In this document: one piece after another, positions 12,092-23,861 of the stretch
How the letters are laid out: every line of letters begins with the position of its first letter
Numbering within the stretch: position 1 is the first letter of the stretch
Source of the DNA: Collybia mongolica
Taxonomy: Eukaryota; Basidiomycota; Agaricomycetes; Agaricales; Clitocybaceae
Length of the DNA stretch: 64,000 nt
Reading direction: 5' to 3'
Assembly (NCBI GenBank): GCA_013420905.1
Contig: JAAXNY010000007.1
Location: 293,284 to 357,283 of the forward strand
Translations under genes and position numbers: made by a program
The notes under the pieces: model-generated
Databases searched by the model: none
Told to the model about the DNA's origin: nothing
The model's input: the letters and a program-made list of their open reading frames with translations, nothing else

Positions 12092-12910
12092 GCTCTTCAG
12101 TGTCCTGCGGGCTTGAGCTGAGACTCCGCACACTCTATGTTCTGATAATTCACCGAGTTAGAACGACGAGATGTCAAGGCGAAGGGGAAGTATCTGACCA
12201 TGCAAATGGAAAGAGACGGCTCTTCAGTGTACCGCGGGCTTGAGCTGAGGCACCGCACACTCTGTATTCTAAAGATCGCCTAGTCAGAACAACGGGAAGT
12301 GTGAATTATGGCGACTAGGTAGCGATCGTCTTACCTTGGGTATGCAAAGAAACTGCTCTTCAGTGTTCCGCGGGCTTGAGCTGAGTCACCGCACACTCTA
12401 TGTTCTGATCGTCACCAACGGAGATCAATGAAGAACTCATAATGGGCGAGCGATGGAGGATATGGCTTAGGTTCAGCGGTTTGGCTAGGACCGTCGAATG
12501 TTAGCCATGGGGGGTAGGAAGGGGGCGAGTTTTTAGGAATGTGGGGATGGGGGACTGGAAGGGTCTTAGTTTGACGGGGGACGTTCCAAAAGTTATATCA
12601 AGCTTGTACGGGTCCCACAAAGCACTGATTGACTGGAGGGTCAATATCGATTAGAGCGCAACGAAGTGGGGAAGAGGTGATGACTAACATTGGACTGTTA
12701 GACCGTCCACCCTCTGTATGTACAACCCTTCATGAATCGGCGTGCTCTTCAGTGTTCCGCGGGCTTGAGCTGAGACACCGCACACTCTGTGTTCTGAAAA
12801 ATCGCCCAGTCAGAACAGCGAGATAACATACATGTCATGCCGCCTTACCTTTGATAAGAAAAGGAATACTCTTCAGTGTCCCGCGGGCTTGAGCTGAGGC
12901 ACCGCACACT
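12092..12910. repeat. Array of five 54-bp hairpin repeats in element A
   Basis: Copies at 12092-12145, 12219-12272, 12355-12408, 12744-12797 and 12869-12910 share GCTCTTCAGTGT, then CGCGGGCTTGAGCTGAG, then CACCGCACACT. Spacings are about 127, 136, 389 and 125 bp, close to multiples of 130. On the minus strand each unit can fold, with GTGT-GCGG pairing to CCGC-(3-nt bulge)-ACAC around a CTCAGCTCAAG loop. Splice-donor-like GGTAAG (minus strand) lies next to several units. Confidence 0.85.
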
Positions 12911-12997
12911 ATATCTAATCCCCGTTGGAAGTCAGTTCATTCATCTAACAAACAGCGATCAAGTAGCCTTACTGTAGGCATAGTTTGAATAATGGTT

Positions 12998-13030
12998 GGG
13001 AGGAGAGCAGCGCAAAGCCGCCCTCCTCCC
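12998..13030. repeat. GC-rich stem-loop of element A
   Basis: GGGAGGAG (12998-13005) pairs with CTCCTCCC (13023-13030) over a 17-nt loop. It lies about 100-130 bp downstream of the TATA box on the minus strand. Identical in B; one mismatch in C. Confidence 0.7.
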
Positions 13031-13129
13031 GCTAGGATTTGGAGCGTTTAGCGTGTTCCGATGAGAGAAGTGCGATAAGAAGAAGGAATGTGGGGTGTAA
13101 AGTGAAGAGATATTGTGCATTTACCACTC

Positions 13130-13137
13130 CTTTTATA
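13130..13137 (-). promoter_or_regulatory. TATA box of element A (TATAAAAG)
   Basis: TATAAAAG on the minus strand, preceded by CTCTAGAAAGC. Conserved at the same place in B (28712-28719) and in C (39042-39050, TATAAAAAG), which argues for a selected or recently copied promoter. Confidence 0.55.
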
Positions 13138-13454
13138 GCTTTCTAGAGGCATTTCGATCGTTTATGTTTTGGAGAGTTTTGAACAAACATCGCCACACGC
13201 GACCGCGTCTCTTTTACCGTGACAGCGTGTGACAGGTGTGACGGTTCGCGTCACCTCTTGGCGCCCATGCACCCGACAAGGATTCCAATCAAATCTGATG
13301 CGCCTTGAAGAAGGATGAAGCGGCGCGAAAGGCACAACAAACTTCGAAACAGCGTGGCGTGGAGCTCAAAAACCGGTCGAAGCGGGGCTAGAAACTGAAG
13401 GTGGTGGGCGGCGGCGAGGATCACGCTCGTACTTTCGGGGAGGCAGTTACATCC

Positions 13455-13806
13455 AAGGTGATTCGTATGAACCACGCCTAACGACGCTAGCTGGTAAGTT
13501 CCGTCATACATGGTGTTTTGGCGATTACTTTGAACATAAGCCCCTGCAGAATCAATCGGTGGTGCAGTCGCGACGCATGCCTAACCAGCCCCATGGCGAA
13601 GCGAGCCCAAGGATGCAAGATAGTTGAGAAGCCAGATATTCCATCGAAGCATGATAGCACGATAACAAACATCAAGCTCGACAGATTTGCGCCCAAGGTT
13701 ATTTGTATGAAGCGCGCCTAATGACGGCTAGTAAGTTCCGTCATATATGGCTTGTTGGCGATTACTCTGAGCATAAGCCCCTGCGAGGTCAAATCGTGGG
13801 TGCAGG
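13455..13806. repeat. Direct duplication of about 120 bp at the right end of element A
   Basis: The segment 13455-13575 (CCAAGGTGATTCGTATGAA ... CATAAGCCCCTGC) is repeated with divergence at about 13686-13806. Copy B contains only the first, so the second was added or retained only at this locus. Confidence 0.8.
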
Positions 13807-13814
13807 TCGTATAA

Positions 13815-14115
13815 TTAGTAATGGACAAAGGGAATAAACCGCAGACATAGATTGTTTGGCCTCGAGGCCGGGAATATTGGCGTGCATGTGAAGAAGTCCA
13901 AATCAGAGTGAGGTAAATGCAAATTGGTAAGAAACACATACCGAGGTCCCTGCCTCAAGCCCCCCCCCCCCACACACACACTCATACCAAGAGAGGACTC
14001 CCAGTTGGCAACCAGCTCCTTCGTGGACATTGTGCCACACGACATCATAAGCGAAAGCCTACCCAGGACGTCCAATGACATCATAGATCTCCGCGAGGAA
14101 GCACACTCAGCATAC
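13815..14115. repeat. Dispersed repeat E (partner of 32432-32762)
   Basis: Matches 32432-32762 in reverse complement, with substitutions and small indels (shared TAGATTGTTTGG, CTCGAGGCCGGGAA, CCTCCTTCGTGGACAT-like blocks). A C13 run followed by CA repeats sits at about 13960-13981. A possible coding frame, SFVDIVPHDIISESLPR, is conserved with the partner (SFVDMSPNEIVSESLPR), which suggests a captured exon. Confidence 0.7.
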
Positions 14116-16967
14116 CCCGTATAGTTGACACTACCTTAGATATTAAGAAGGAGGCAAATGGCCGTCAAAAGAGCTCAAGAAATATACAGATAGCCCATTT
14201 TGATCACTGTTATAATAAAATGACCATTACTGCTTAGGTTAGGTACTCACAATAACAAAATGTCTGAAAGAACATATATACTTTGTGGACTGTTGATATC
14301 CTAATCGAAGGAATGTCTAGTCCGTGCGCCTAGAGGCCCAAATGGAGGGTCTCAGACACGACGAAATAGACCAAGGCTTTCCTTGCTGAAATCAGCCTTA
14401 CCTTTAAATTTGATCTTGAATCGTGGAGTGAGGGCATGAGAGTATGGTCACGTCCAGACATGAAACAAAATCGAGACTCGCAAAATAGTCACGCATATCT
14501 GCCAGACCTTGAGGAGTTACAGGGCTAAAATACACATGGGCCACAGCCTAGCATTGTAGCTCAAAAAGTGGAAGACAGGGTCAGCATGTAGATGTGCACA
14601 TACCATTGGCTGCAGGTTTTTCTCGACGCAATCTCCGAGTCGTCATAAATTATGATGCGCTCTCAGCTCTCAGATTGAGCGGGCTCGACCATAGGAATAG
14701 ATACGCCTGAGCTTTATGTTCACGGTAATACCTGGTGGGTAGCTTATCCCTATGAATGGGTTTTGAACGCTAATTGAATTGCGGAACGGCCAGTAAGTGA
14801 GTAAAGTAGAGTTTGAGGAAGGATGTCAACCAGCATTCACCCAGCGTGGCCCTCAACGTTGAAGGGGTCTGTGAATTACTATCACCAGTATCACAGACAT
14901 CCGAGTCACCGATGGTGCTTCATCTTCGATACCAGTTTATCGTTGGTTTGTCGATGTAGGACTTTGATAGCATTGCACCTTGATTGAACAGTGCACGAAC
15001 CAAAGGTGAACGCTTAATATGTGTCAAGCTTTTTTAAAGGAGGCTTAACCGAGAAAGCTGGGGCCGGGCCGGAATATTTGCGATTTTTTAATTTCTACCT
15101 GTCAGTGTCACGCCACGGCACGGTCCACTTTGATTGTACATGTTTCCAGTCACTCAGGCCGCCACATCAACGTATATGAGCATTCATTATCTCAGTTATA
15201 GCCGTGACCATTCCTCTCCCAGACGACTCAAGCCACCTCCGTTACCTAACCAAAATGCCGGCTCTGGATTGTACATCTGCCCGTTCCTGGGGCTGAGATC
15301 TTTGTTTATCACTGGAAGGGGCTCGTCGAGCTTCCGACACAAATATAACTAGCATTGAAGTACGTGTATATCCAATGTTTGCTTCATCACGACCCTCTCA
15401 TTATATGTAGTTAAATGGCCGAGACTTCTGCTACACAACTACAGGTATTTTTGGAGGAACCCATAACAAACAAACTTGACAACTTGATTTATGGTGGGCT
15501 TTTCTAAATTCAGCCTTTCTCGCCTCAATCACAAACAGACAACTATTATACGGTTCCTCAAATGATATCCCGAATGACCTGCCAGCGGTCAGGCTAACAT
15601 TAGTAAGGTAACGTACTCATATATCTTCCCCTCTCCAGGCCCATGTCTCACGAGTCATTAGCTGATTGTGACGCACCCAAATCTAGACCTTGTAATCTGA
15701 ATGATTTCATTCAATAGGCAAGCTTCACGGATTGCCTCCATCTAATGCCTGTGAGAGAACCTGTTATCTTTCCTAATTGATGTGCTTCATCTGTCTAGTG
15801 CAACACGAGGCGCCAGCGCGAAATGACCCCAAATTTACATTGAAGTGTGCTGATACCGGCCAAATATAGAAGCATTACTAAATAACACTTATTTGCCTCC
15901 GACGATGAAGGAGCCTTTGATTCTCGTAAGGAACGCCTTGTTCGCCAGACAGAGAAAAACATCGTGGCGTTACTCGTACCCAAATCTTGTTCGCTTCGCG
16001 GTACATCTTATATGGAACGACTTATATACGTTTCTTCCGGTCCCTGCCATAGGGGACCAACAATCAGGGCATAACATTCTACCTTGTCTTTTGTAAGTGC
16101 GATGCGTAAATTGCAGGCTTACAAGTATCATCGGCTACAGATCCAACATATCACCTATGGCTCAAGGACGTATCGACTCTAAAAATGACGCCTGATCTAG
16201 ATATATCGCGGATGTGTGGCAATTGTATTGCTCTTCTCTCGGAAATGAAGCTGCTGACCTGATGGCTTTGTTTCAAGGATGGTGGTCGCTTCTAGCTGAA
16301 GGCTTCCGCCGTGTACAAGCAGGATGTTTGATGGATGTAACGAAATTTGTATCTGATGTGCGTTACTTACACTACCCCTGCTCAAACATCTTATCGCCTA
16401 ACCTAACCACACTTGTTTGAATACAGCAATGGCCAACAAAACATGATACTACCTTGCGACTCCTACGAGTTACAGCCGAACAACCCCAGCCTGCAGACGA
16501 AGCACGAACTTCGCAATATAGTTCCATCCCTTGTGGACATCTCCGGAGGCTCGCGTTCACAAAGATATTATTAAGTTCCACCCAAACCTTCAATGATTTT
16601 CCTCTGACGCGAGTATGGAAGATCGTCCCATTAGTGCAGACGATTACAGTATAGATTTGATATCGCACACACCTCCAGATGGAAAAGTCAATGGTACTTG
16701 ATACTTTGGCGAACCTTTCCGTTTTGGTTCTGCGATAACGGTTCATAACCTACTCCCAAAACAAGCTTACTTCTAGCCTCCTCATTCAATTCCAACCGGA
16801 GTGCTTCGGCCACCACAGGTATAAAGTTCCGTCAGTCTCGAAAATTCTTTTCAGGTGGCCTCACTTCTTTGTCCTCAAATAACAGTTTATCAAAACAGAC
16901 CTCCAAGTATATATCACATGTTACCCTTTCTCGCGTTTCCTAATGTTGTCCCACCCAAGCAGTAACT
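14116..16967. other. Long region with no recognised gene
   Basis: Only short frames on both strands, with no domain, repeat or RNA gene that I can name. The two overlapping frames at 16372-16746 (minus) and 16454-16654 (plus) are not supported by any motif. The last ~100 bp are probably the promoter and 5' UTR of the gene at 16968. Confidence 0.4.
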
Positions 16968-17562
16968 ATGCGCTTATCCTCGCTCATCGTAACAGCCGTC
17001 GCGGCCGTTTGTGTCATTGCCAACCCACTCCCTTACAGCCAGGGTATGCGTACATATATGCATTTTATTGAATTCTAATTCTTATACAAATTCATAGGTT
17101 GAGAATGTGTCCGAAGGAGATCTCGGCCACATGGGTAAAGACGAAATCTTCGCAGTTCCTACGACTGCCGAGATTAAGAAACACATGCATACCCAGGCAA
17201 AGCTGAGGAACACATCCCTCTTTTACTCTGGCCCTGGTGGTTATCGAGATAAGGCATTGGCTCTAGGAAAGAAAATCGGTCGTCATATCCTGACCGATTT
17301 TTTCCTCGACCCGCACTACCCAGATAAGTGGGCTGCCAACAACACGGAGTTCTGGGACCATGCATCCGAAGCGATGGCGCAGCTGTCCTCAGGAACAGCA
17401 TATGTGCTCCTTCCTAGCAATACGACTGGGCATATTTGGTATAAAGGAACATTTTGGGATAGGATTGAATGGCCTACGCTTGTCATGAACCAAGCCGTGG
17501 ATGCTGTTGTTCGCGTTAACCCTGACAATGACAAACACGAGACAATCTTCCTCAGGGGCTGA
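16968..17562 (+). CDS. Secreted protein of unknown function; exon junction does not fit
   Basis: ATG 16968 begins a clear signal peptide (MRLSSLIVTAVAAVCVIANP). After an intron, a frame of about 155 residues runs to the stop at 17560-17562, with conserved-looking blocks FYSGPGGYRDKALALGKK, EFWDHASEAMAQLSSGTAYV and KGTFWDRIEWPTL. I believe similar small secreted proteins occur widely in fungi without known function. The junction is odd: donor GTATGC at 17044 leaves phase 1, but the acceptor TTCATAG at 17097 needs phase 0, and the direct read-through hits a stop. Either a 1-bp change damaged the gene, splicing is non-canonical, or there is a sequence error. Confidence 0.6.
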
Positions 17563-18540
17563 ATGGTGCGCATTCATTTATTTTGGGACGTCCACCCCTC
17601 ACATGCTCACGTTAAGTCACCTTCCGGATACAACCTGCGTAAACACTTCGCCTCAAACTGAACCATCTCTCCTCCCACTATACGTGCAAGTTTCGAGTGT
17701 AAGTATTTGTAATTCTGTCCTGATTTTTTCGTAGCCTATTCGTTCTGGCGCCCTAGCTTGTTGTAAATATTCACATAATTAGACCGTTTCCCTCACTCCA
17801 GGTGCGAAACATACCATACAAGTTTTTCGGTGATGGTGGTCAAGGGAGAACGGAGAAAAGAAATACCAAATATTGGGGTCAATCACTATCAAGCAGTTAT
17901 GCTAGACATTCTCATGGGTTCTTCTGCCCCATTTTATCGCCAGATGCACTTCATTGCTTCTTTCAATTACACATCGTCCCATCTTTACCATTGGAATCCA
18001 TTAGCAAGGCGCACCAAAGTCATGTATACGAATAAGTGGCACCTTCAAGACACTTTTGGCAGTCAAATGCATGATATTTACACTCCGGGCCAATGTTTAC
18101 TATTCAATCTTCAATCTTAATATTCAGAATGGGCTCAGCGCTTCCTACCCAACTAAAATTTAGCGTGATCAAGGACGGCCTACCACGGTCCAACGCCAGT
18201 AAGGATACAAAGATTAACATCGATTTAGGCAATGCACTAGGGGGAGCGTTACAGCCTCCTCACATACCGTAAATATTTACGTCAGTTCCATTCCGTCCCG
18301 ACCCCATTCGACTATAGAAAATTCGACACCAAATATTACGGTTCTATATACCATACAACACCTATATATTACAATGACGTCACAGGGTAAGTAGGTTCCC
18401 AGGTTGTGATATTTTCCCCTGAGCTGAAGTGCTTCCCGAGCTAATCATTACATTCTTAAGTAACCACGCCGAAGGGATAACAGCTACGAGTAAGTGGAGC
18501 AAAGAAGTTTGATGTTAGCCCAATATTCATCAAAGTTCCG
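17563..18540. other. Region without a recognised gene
   Basis: Two overlapping plus-strand frames (17802-18035 and 17830-18120) are open, but neither shows a motif or convincing splice partners. Otherwise AT-rich, with nothing supported. Confidence 0.35.
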
Positions 18541-18555
18541 TCACATACTTCAATT

Positions 18556-19829
18556 TTATCTTGCGTTCATCGTCCCAATACCATCGTCTCTCACAATCAT
18601 TGTACCGCTTGAGCCCCTGGCTTCGACCCTCAATGGATGGCCCATAGCCGATGACTGCGTCCCATATCCCTTTGGGTGGTTCACAGTTTCCACGTTTGAT
18701 GACCATCGATCCACCATCAAATCTAAGGCCACGTTGATAAATGCCGTTCCAAAATGAAATATTTCGAGCTCAGGGACCAGGCTTTTGTCAATAATGGCTC
18801 TGATAATTCTCACAGAGATAGGCGCAAATAATGGTAGTTTGATCTCTCTAAGAGTGGGTACCTCGTGCAACATAGACGCCACGCCTTGGTCATCCATCGG
18901 AAATCCAACCTCAAGAGACTGTAGGGAGCAAGAGGATCGGTGGAGGAAGGAGCGAACTGCATCATGGGGCCAGTTTATCCCGCTGCTCCCGAACACTAAT
19001 AACGATTCCAGTGCAGGAAGGGTGAGGGAAGAGAAGACGGCCTCGAGAATGAATCGTTCATAGATGGTCAGGTGGAATATAATGGCCCTAAGGGATGGGG
19101 CAATGACACATGGTGAAATTGGCTGAGGGAAGCGCCCCTGTACCAAATGGGAAGTTCCGTTTATGAGGGCGGGGCAGTGGTCGGGAAGAGAACAGAGCTG
19201 ATGTGGTGTTATAACCAGATATGTGAGAACAACGTCAGTTAACGGATTGAAACAAATTTGAATAGGGAAAGAATGGAAAGGAAGGTGGTTGCCTATGAAA
19301 ATCTTCTGCTTCTAGCGAGATCAACCTTCGAGATCGCATAAACGTATACGCAAATACGTTTAATCTGTCCCGATGGGCTATTTTATCCCGGTATAAGAGC
19401 TGCGCACGTAACCAGATCTGTGGTTCCGTGAGTACAAGGTGCCTCCAGCTCGAACACACGCGTCCTACAGATCACGGTACGGAATTAGAATCAGGAGGAA
19501 ATGTGACGCCCATAAAGGGAATACATATTGTGAAAATCTTCGTTAAAATTTCTGGAGGAATTTTCTTATGTGGAGCAATAGCAACACGAAATTTCTCCAC
19601 CTGTGCCAAAACATTTGTGTATCATTCCTTGAGACTTGTTGGTACATCAGCATCGGGCGAAGAAAGCTGTGATTCAACCTGGTGTAGTTCTATCAAAGCG
19701 TCGAAAGTAGGCCTCGCGCATGGGGATTTTTAAATCTGAGAGGACCTCGTTGATAAACCCTGGTTTGGCGCCCATGAGAACGCCCAATTTCTCCAGACTC
19801 ATTCTAGTAAGTAAGATCAAGATGCAGTT
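18556..19829 (-). pseudogene. F-box/LRR-like protein pseudogene
   Basis: Agaricomycetes carry very large F-box families; intact members recruit substrates to SCF ubiquitin ligases. Reading leftward from about 19700, the N-terminal part is recognisable: ALIELHQVESQLSSPDADVP, then LAQVEKFRVAIAPHKKIPPE, EILTKIFTICIP, and CSSWRHLVLTEPQIWLRAQL. It carries in-frame TGA codons after SLKE (about 19624) and after DSNSVP (about 19470). A frameshift lies near 19250, after which the LRR-like part (PSLRAIIFHLTIYERF ... LPALESLLVF) continues in another frame. No clean start codon connects to the frame. Several independent lesions make this a dead copy. Confidence 0.75.
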
Positions 19830-20440
19830 CATACATCGAAAGGAGATTTATCACATCACTTATCCTAAGTTTATGTTTCTGATAGACCAAGAGAGGACTG
19901 ACAGGTGAACAGTAAGGCCTTGAGAGCTATTGTACGCAGACCTCGAAAACCCAGGAAAACAACTATCAACATCGGCAATTCTGACGCATGCGCAGCCGGA
20001 GCGCTCAATTTCATGAATCGGTCAATAACAATTGACCGGGGTCTATGCAAGCGTTCGTTATCTTATCTTATCTCTCTCCATTGCTTTATTTCCTCTTCCT
20101 TTGTGCATCGCATATATAGTTCCGTTTCCACGTCCTGCTTCTTTCCCCATCGCTCACATAGAGCTCGTTAGTCTTCTTGACTCGAGTTTCTTTCTTTGTC
20201 AAACATGTGCAGCATGCATGTTGTCTTTGACCATCTCCTATCTGTCTGTTGTGTTAAGCGCGCCTAATGCTCAGAAGAATTTGACGTTTGGCAGTTGGCT
20301 AAAGATGAAAATGATGATACTCGCTCAGCCGATACTTGGCTGACGCAGTAAGACTATGTAGGGGTAATATATTATCGTCAATCACTTGTTCAAGTCAACC
20401 TTTGCCTCTCGTTACGACTTCCATGAGCGAAGATTAAGAA
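19830..20440. other. Intergenic region downstream of the minus-strand seven-TM gene
   Basis: AT-rich; the plus-strand frames at 19905-20343 have no recognisable motif. Probably the 3' flank of the gene at 20441 and leftover sequence next to the F-box pseudogene. Confidence 0.3.
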
Positions 20441-21705
20441 TTAATGCAACCCTTCCCCGAAGGTGCGAGATTTATTTTCGCCGGACTGGGACTTTACAGG
20501 AAATGCTTCTCTGTCTCTGTCGTCTGAGTAAGCTGTTGATTCTGTTACCGGTAACTGGGAGCTCCAAAGTTGGTATGAAGGATGTGTTTCCGATCTGTTA
20601 AAGCGAGGAAAGGAGAATGTCCCAGATGGTCCCGCTTCATTCCAGTCATCTTCTGTGCGGGCTTCTCCTGATGCGACGCGGGATACAATAAGAGTCGGAG
20701 CGATTCCCTAAGGTAAACAATCAGGAAACATTTCATACAGTAATACGATGAGACCTACTGTTATAGATGTCCAAAATGCTGAGGCGAACTCTGAAGCAGG
20801 ACCGCTATGTATGTAGGCAATCAAAGCGAAGAGGGTTGCAATGCAGTAAAGTACAGATGATTCAACTAGAATTTCGATGATGCTGTGATATGAACGAAGA
20901 ACGGCGAAGCCGTGTCGAGATTGCGTTCCGATCTTCATTACCCGGTAGACGATAGCGCTCGTGCAGAATACTGTCGTAACCAAGGACGTAGAGTATAATG
21001 CTGTAGCATAGTCCACCCCAAGTGCTCCGAAGGTCGTTGATACAAAGGTAGCATATATGGCGATGACAGAGAAAGCTGGATTGTGTTAGGTGTTAGTTGA
21101 TTGAGTTGTAGCGTGGAAACTTACCCGTTGTTAATAGCGTGCATATCACAGGAACAGCAATAACCCCCCATGAACGACCCCAGACAACCCAACATCGCCA
21201 AATCTGCAGGCTTGATTCAAGATCGTCCAACTAAGGAGTGAATGTCACTCACGATAACACAGTCAGCAAGGATGGCGTTGGCGTCGGACACCGACGCGAT
21301 CGCGAGATACCAATTTGGGTATTCGTCTAGTGCATCCGCAGTTGATTGACTCGTCTGGCCATGGGTAATGAATGCACGCCGTACATATGCCCAGTAATTA
21401 GCGCTGTGCATCGTGGACATGACAAACAATGCCAATATCAACGCCGTCATCGCATGTTTGGAGGAAGTCTTGCGTCTAGGACCGGTGTCTGGATGGGCAG
21501 TCAAGTCGATGGTGTGCAGATGTATCCGTGAACGCACAAATGTTGGAAAGCGCCGTGCATAGGACGGTGAAATGAATGCCTGAGATCCTGAAGTTTGTTT
21601 AATGTTCAGTGGACACATATGTTGACACGCACCGCGCATCAACTGCTCAAAATTGCAGGCATTGAAGTAGGCCTCATTGATCTCTGGCACAGATGTTGTG
21701 GACAT
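20441..21705 (-). CDS. Seven-transmembrane protein, agaricomycete-specific family
   Basis: Integral membrane protein with no known function. ATG 21705-21703 starts MSTTSVPEINEAYFNACNFE; the frame runs through several short introns to the stop TAA at 20443-20441. Hydrophobic segments include MTALILALFVMSTMHSANYW, WYLAIASVSDANAILADCVI, a segment over the exon near 21170-21060 (VIAVPVICTLLTTAFSVIAI), TALYSTSLVTTVFCTSAIVY, ILVESSVLYCIATLFALIAY and the final exon start GIAPTLIVSRVASGEA, the family's usual junction between the last helix and the cytoplasmic tail. The tail is Ser/Glu-rich. Compared with the copy at 6042 the sequence is very different but the layout is alike. No lesion was seen. Confidence 0.8.
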
Positions 21706-23041
21706 GGAGCTCAGAGAGTGGAGGTGGTCGATGGAATGTGTGGCAAAGGGTTTTCATGGATCCCCCTTTCGAGTTTGTGGCGTAAAATACGTGGGAGTCG
21801 TGCTGTCAATCACGATATGGAAGAACCGCACGGAAATTCAATTGAATGACGGTAGATTGAGGTTTTAGCGCCTCGGCACTGAGATATATTACGGCATTTA
21901 AACCTCCAATCAAACGATCGCTATCAGTGGCAAATATGTACTCACCTGATGTTCCATGTCCGAGAGGAGTTTCGTTGGGACGCGTCAGTATGTTTTGTCT
22001 GTGGTGCTCAGAGGGACTTCTAAAACTAACGAATGACCTATACTCAGTAGTTTCAGGATAACCGTAACTAACCCCTGCAACGTAGCCCAATTTGAATTGG
22101 AACTAAGGAATTAATAGGGTCACCCATGACTAAGATGGCCCTAAGATGGAGTCATACAATTAACTTTTTCGGCGCTCGCCCATGACACGCATGACACTGG
22201 GGCCCACACAGCGCGCCAGGAATCCGAAATTCGATGAAACGCCTTCTGAACATCAAGTTCAAGTATCGCTGGGTAAGGTGAGAAGAGAACCTTAGTGAGG
22301 TGATAGCAGGGTGGTGTGCAGATACGAGGTGTCTGGTTATTTAGAACGTTCGCCGACCTGAAATGCATTATGTTTATCTTGAGCAAAGCTCCGAGTAAAT
22401 ACAAGATCTGTGTCAAAGGTTAAAAGGTCGGGATGTTGTCGTGAGTCGGATGACTTGATTCGCGATAAAAACCTGCCGTCAAATTCTCTATTGACATGTT
22501 CTATAGCTACAACCAGATGTCCGCCTTTGGCGGATGAGTTTAAAAGTGGGCTGGGAGTACTCTAAACCGTACGGTTCTGATTTCAAGCGTCAGAAAATGG
22601 CTATGTCTGTAACGAATTACATGACTTACGCTTGTCCACCTTCTACGGTTCCTACAATTGCGTATCGTTATTATGCCTCGACATATGCTTTATTAAGAAG
22701 ACTGGATGGTGGGGGAAGATAAACGAAACGTTTCGTAGCGACGCGAAGGTAACGAAAGGCTGAGGAATGACGTTGACAGGAGGTGATCCAGAGGCTTGAG
22801 ACTTGATATAAGCTCCCCGTACACTGGTGAGGAATATTTCACTATTTTTCGTTACAATCCTAGTGCGAGCCTCAAGAATTCGGAGAAGAAATATCCAAAT
22901 CTGAAATCCCAAGGGGTTAGCTCACATATGACTCTGATAAACCGCGACGAACATTACTGTGAGGCCGTTATATCCTCGAACAAGAACCGCCATTCAAAAG
23001 CGTTTTTTATGCTCTCCACCGTCGTGCAACGCCTTCCTATA

Positions 23042-23327
23042 AAAGACCATCACCATCCCATGCCGGTATCGTCGTCTCTTAGAATACGTGTCGCTTCTTC
23101 GTGTAGTTCTTTCTTCTTGAGGAAAGCTTGAAGCGTGGCTTTGAAATCCTCCGAAAGTGTCCTGGGCCGTATTGGGGAAAACAAATGTGTCTGTTCATCC
23201 TGTTTCATATCAGCCGATGGTAAGAGGAATGGCGTAGACGATGTGCCTAATGGTGTACTGGGCAGATGTCGATAAGGTAAACAATGCTTATAGTTCGCAG
23301 GACTTTGGATGTATGGCAGAAAATGTC
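23042..23327 (-). CDS. Unassigned open frame, possibly an exon
   Basis: An open frame of about 95 codons on the minus strand has a basic/acidic helix-rich end (LSEDFKATLQAFLKKKELHE, then EEATRILRDDD) before its stop. It has an internal ATG at about 23207 and no recognised domain. No neighbouring exon was found. Confidence 0.22.
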
Positions 23328-23703
23328 AGTCGCATCTCGACGGCATGAATACGTTGTCCAGGGCGTCCGAGAGGACTTGAGAATCCGAAAGTCTACGGTC
23401 ATTGTTCGGTTAAGATATTTGTATACAAGGCTGAGTTAAAAGAATAGCATGCCTGAGATTCATTTCGAGGTGCATGCGTGTTCGTCATGTTGTCATCGTG
23501 CAGAGACAGACCCTTGAATGATGTTCGGCTTCAAACGATTGTTGTCCACGGCCCCTCAGATTTCGCAACATATAAGACGACTTTAAAAAAAAAAAAAGAG
23601 ACCGTCAAGCGCGCAAAGGCAGTACCGGTTCAAAATGTGAACGAAGTTTGGTCGTTAAGGAGGTATCGATCTGATATCAAACTCCGCCTACTTAAGTTGA
23701 CCC

Positions 23704-23861
23704 CTCAGTAAAAAATAAAGTCAAACTTTAGTCGCGAGTTTTGACATCACGCAAATGTAATGGTCAAGAGCCAGCCCAAAGTAGTCAAACTTGTATGACT
23801 TTTTTTGACTCTGTCGTTACTGAATTTACACTGACTGAGCATGACTTTATTTTTTACTGAG
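23704..23861. mobile_element. 158-bp miniature inverted-repeat element
   Basis: A perfect 20-bp terminal inverted repeat, CTCAGTAAAAAATAAAGTCA at 23704-23723, is mirrored at 23842-23861. Internal GTCAAACTT and TGACTTT repeats occur. No coding capacity. A target duplication is unclear: the flanks TTGACCC and TGTCACC may extend the inverted repeat. Superfamily unknown. Confidence 0.75.

Larger units (their letters stand above)
10348..13684 (-). mobile_element. Hairpin-array repeat element, copy A (shown on its inferred transcript strand)
   Basis: Shares extended homology with inverted copy B (28165-31313) and, in part, copy C (36593-39213). Homology with B starts at GAAGAGTTTCGGAG and ends at GCTCGACAG. 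There is no conserved protein. The element contains a ~52-bp palindrome near one end, many copies of two hairpin motifs, and a TATA box reading leftward at 13130-13137. From about 12050 to 13684 it appears identical to B except for one 134-bp block. No terminal inverted repeat or convincing target duplication was found, so the class is unknown: a non-autonomous element or a very long solo LTR are both possible. Confidence 0.75.

Noticed and set aside
16372..16746. 124-codon minus-strand frame
   Set aside because: No motif, ambiguous with an overlapping plus-strand frame, and no splice partners.
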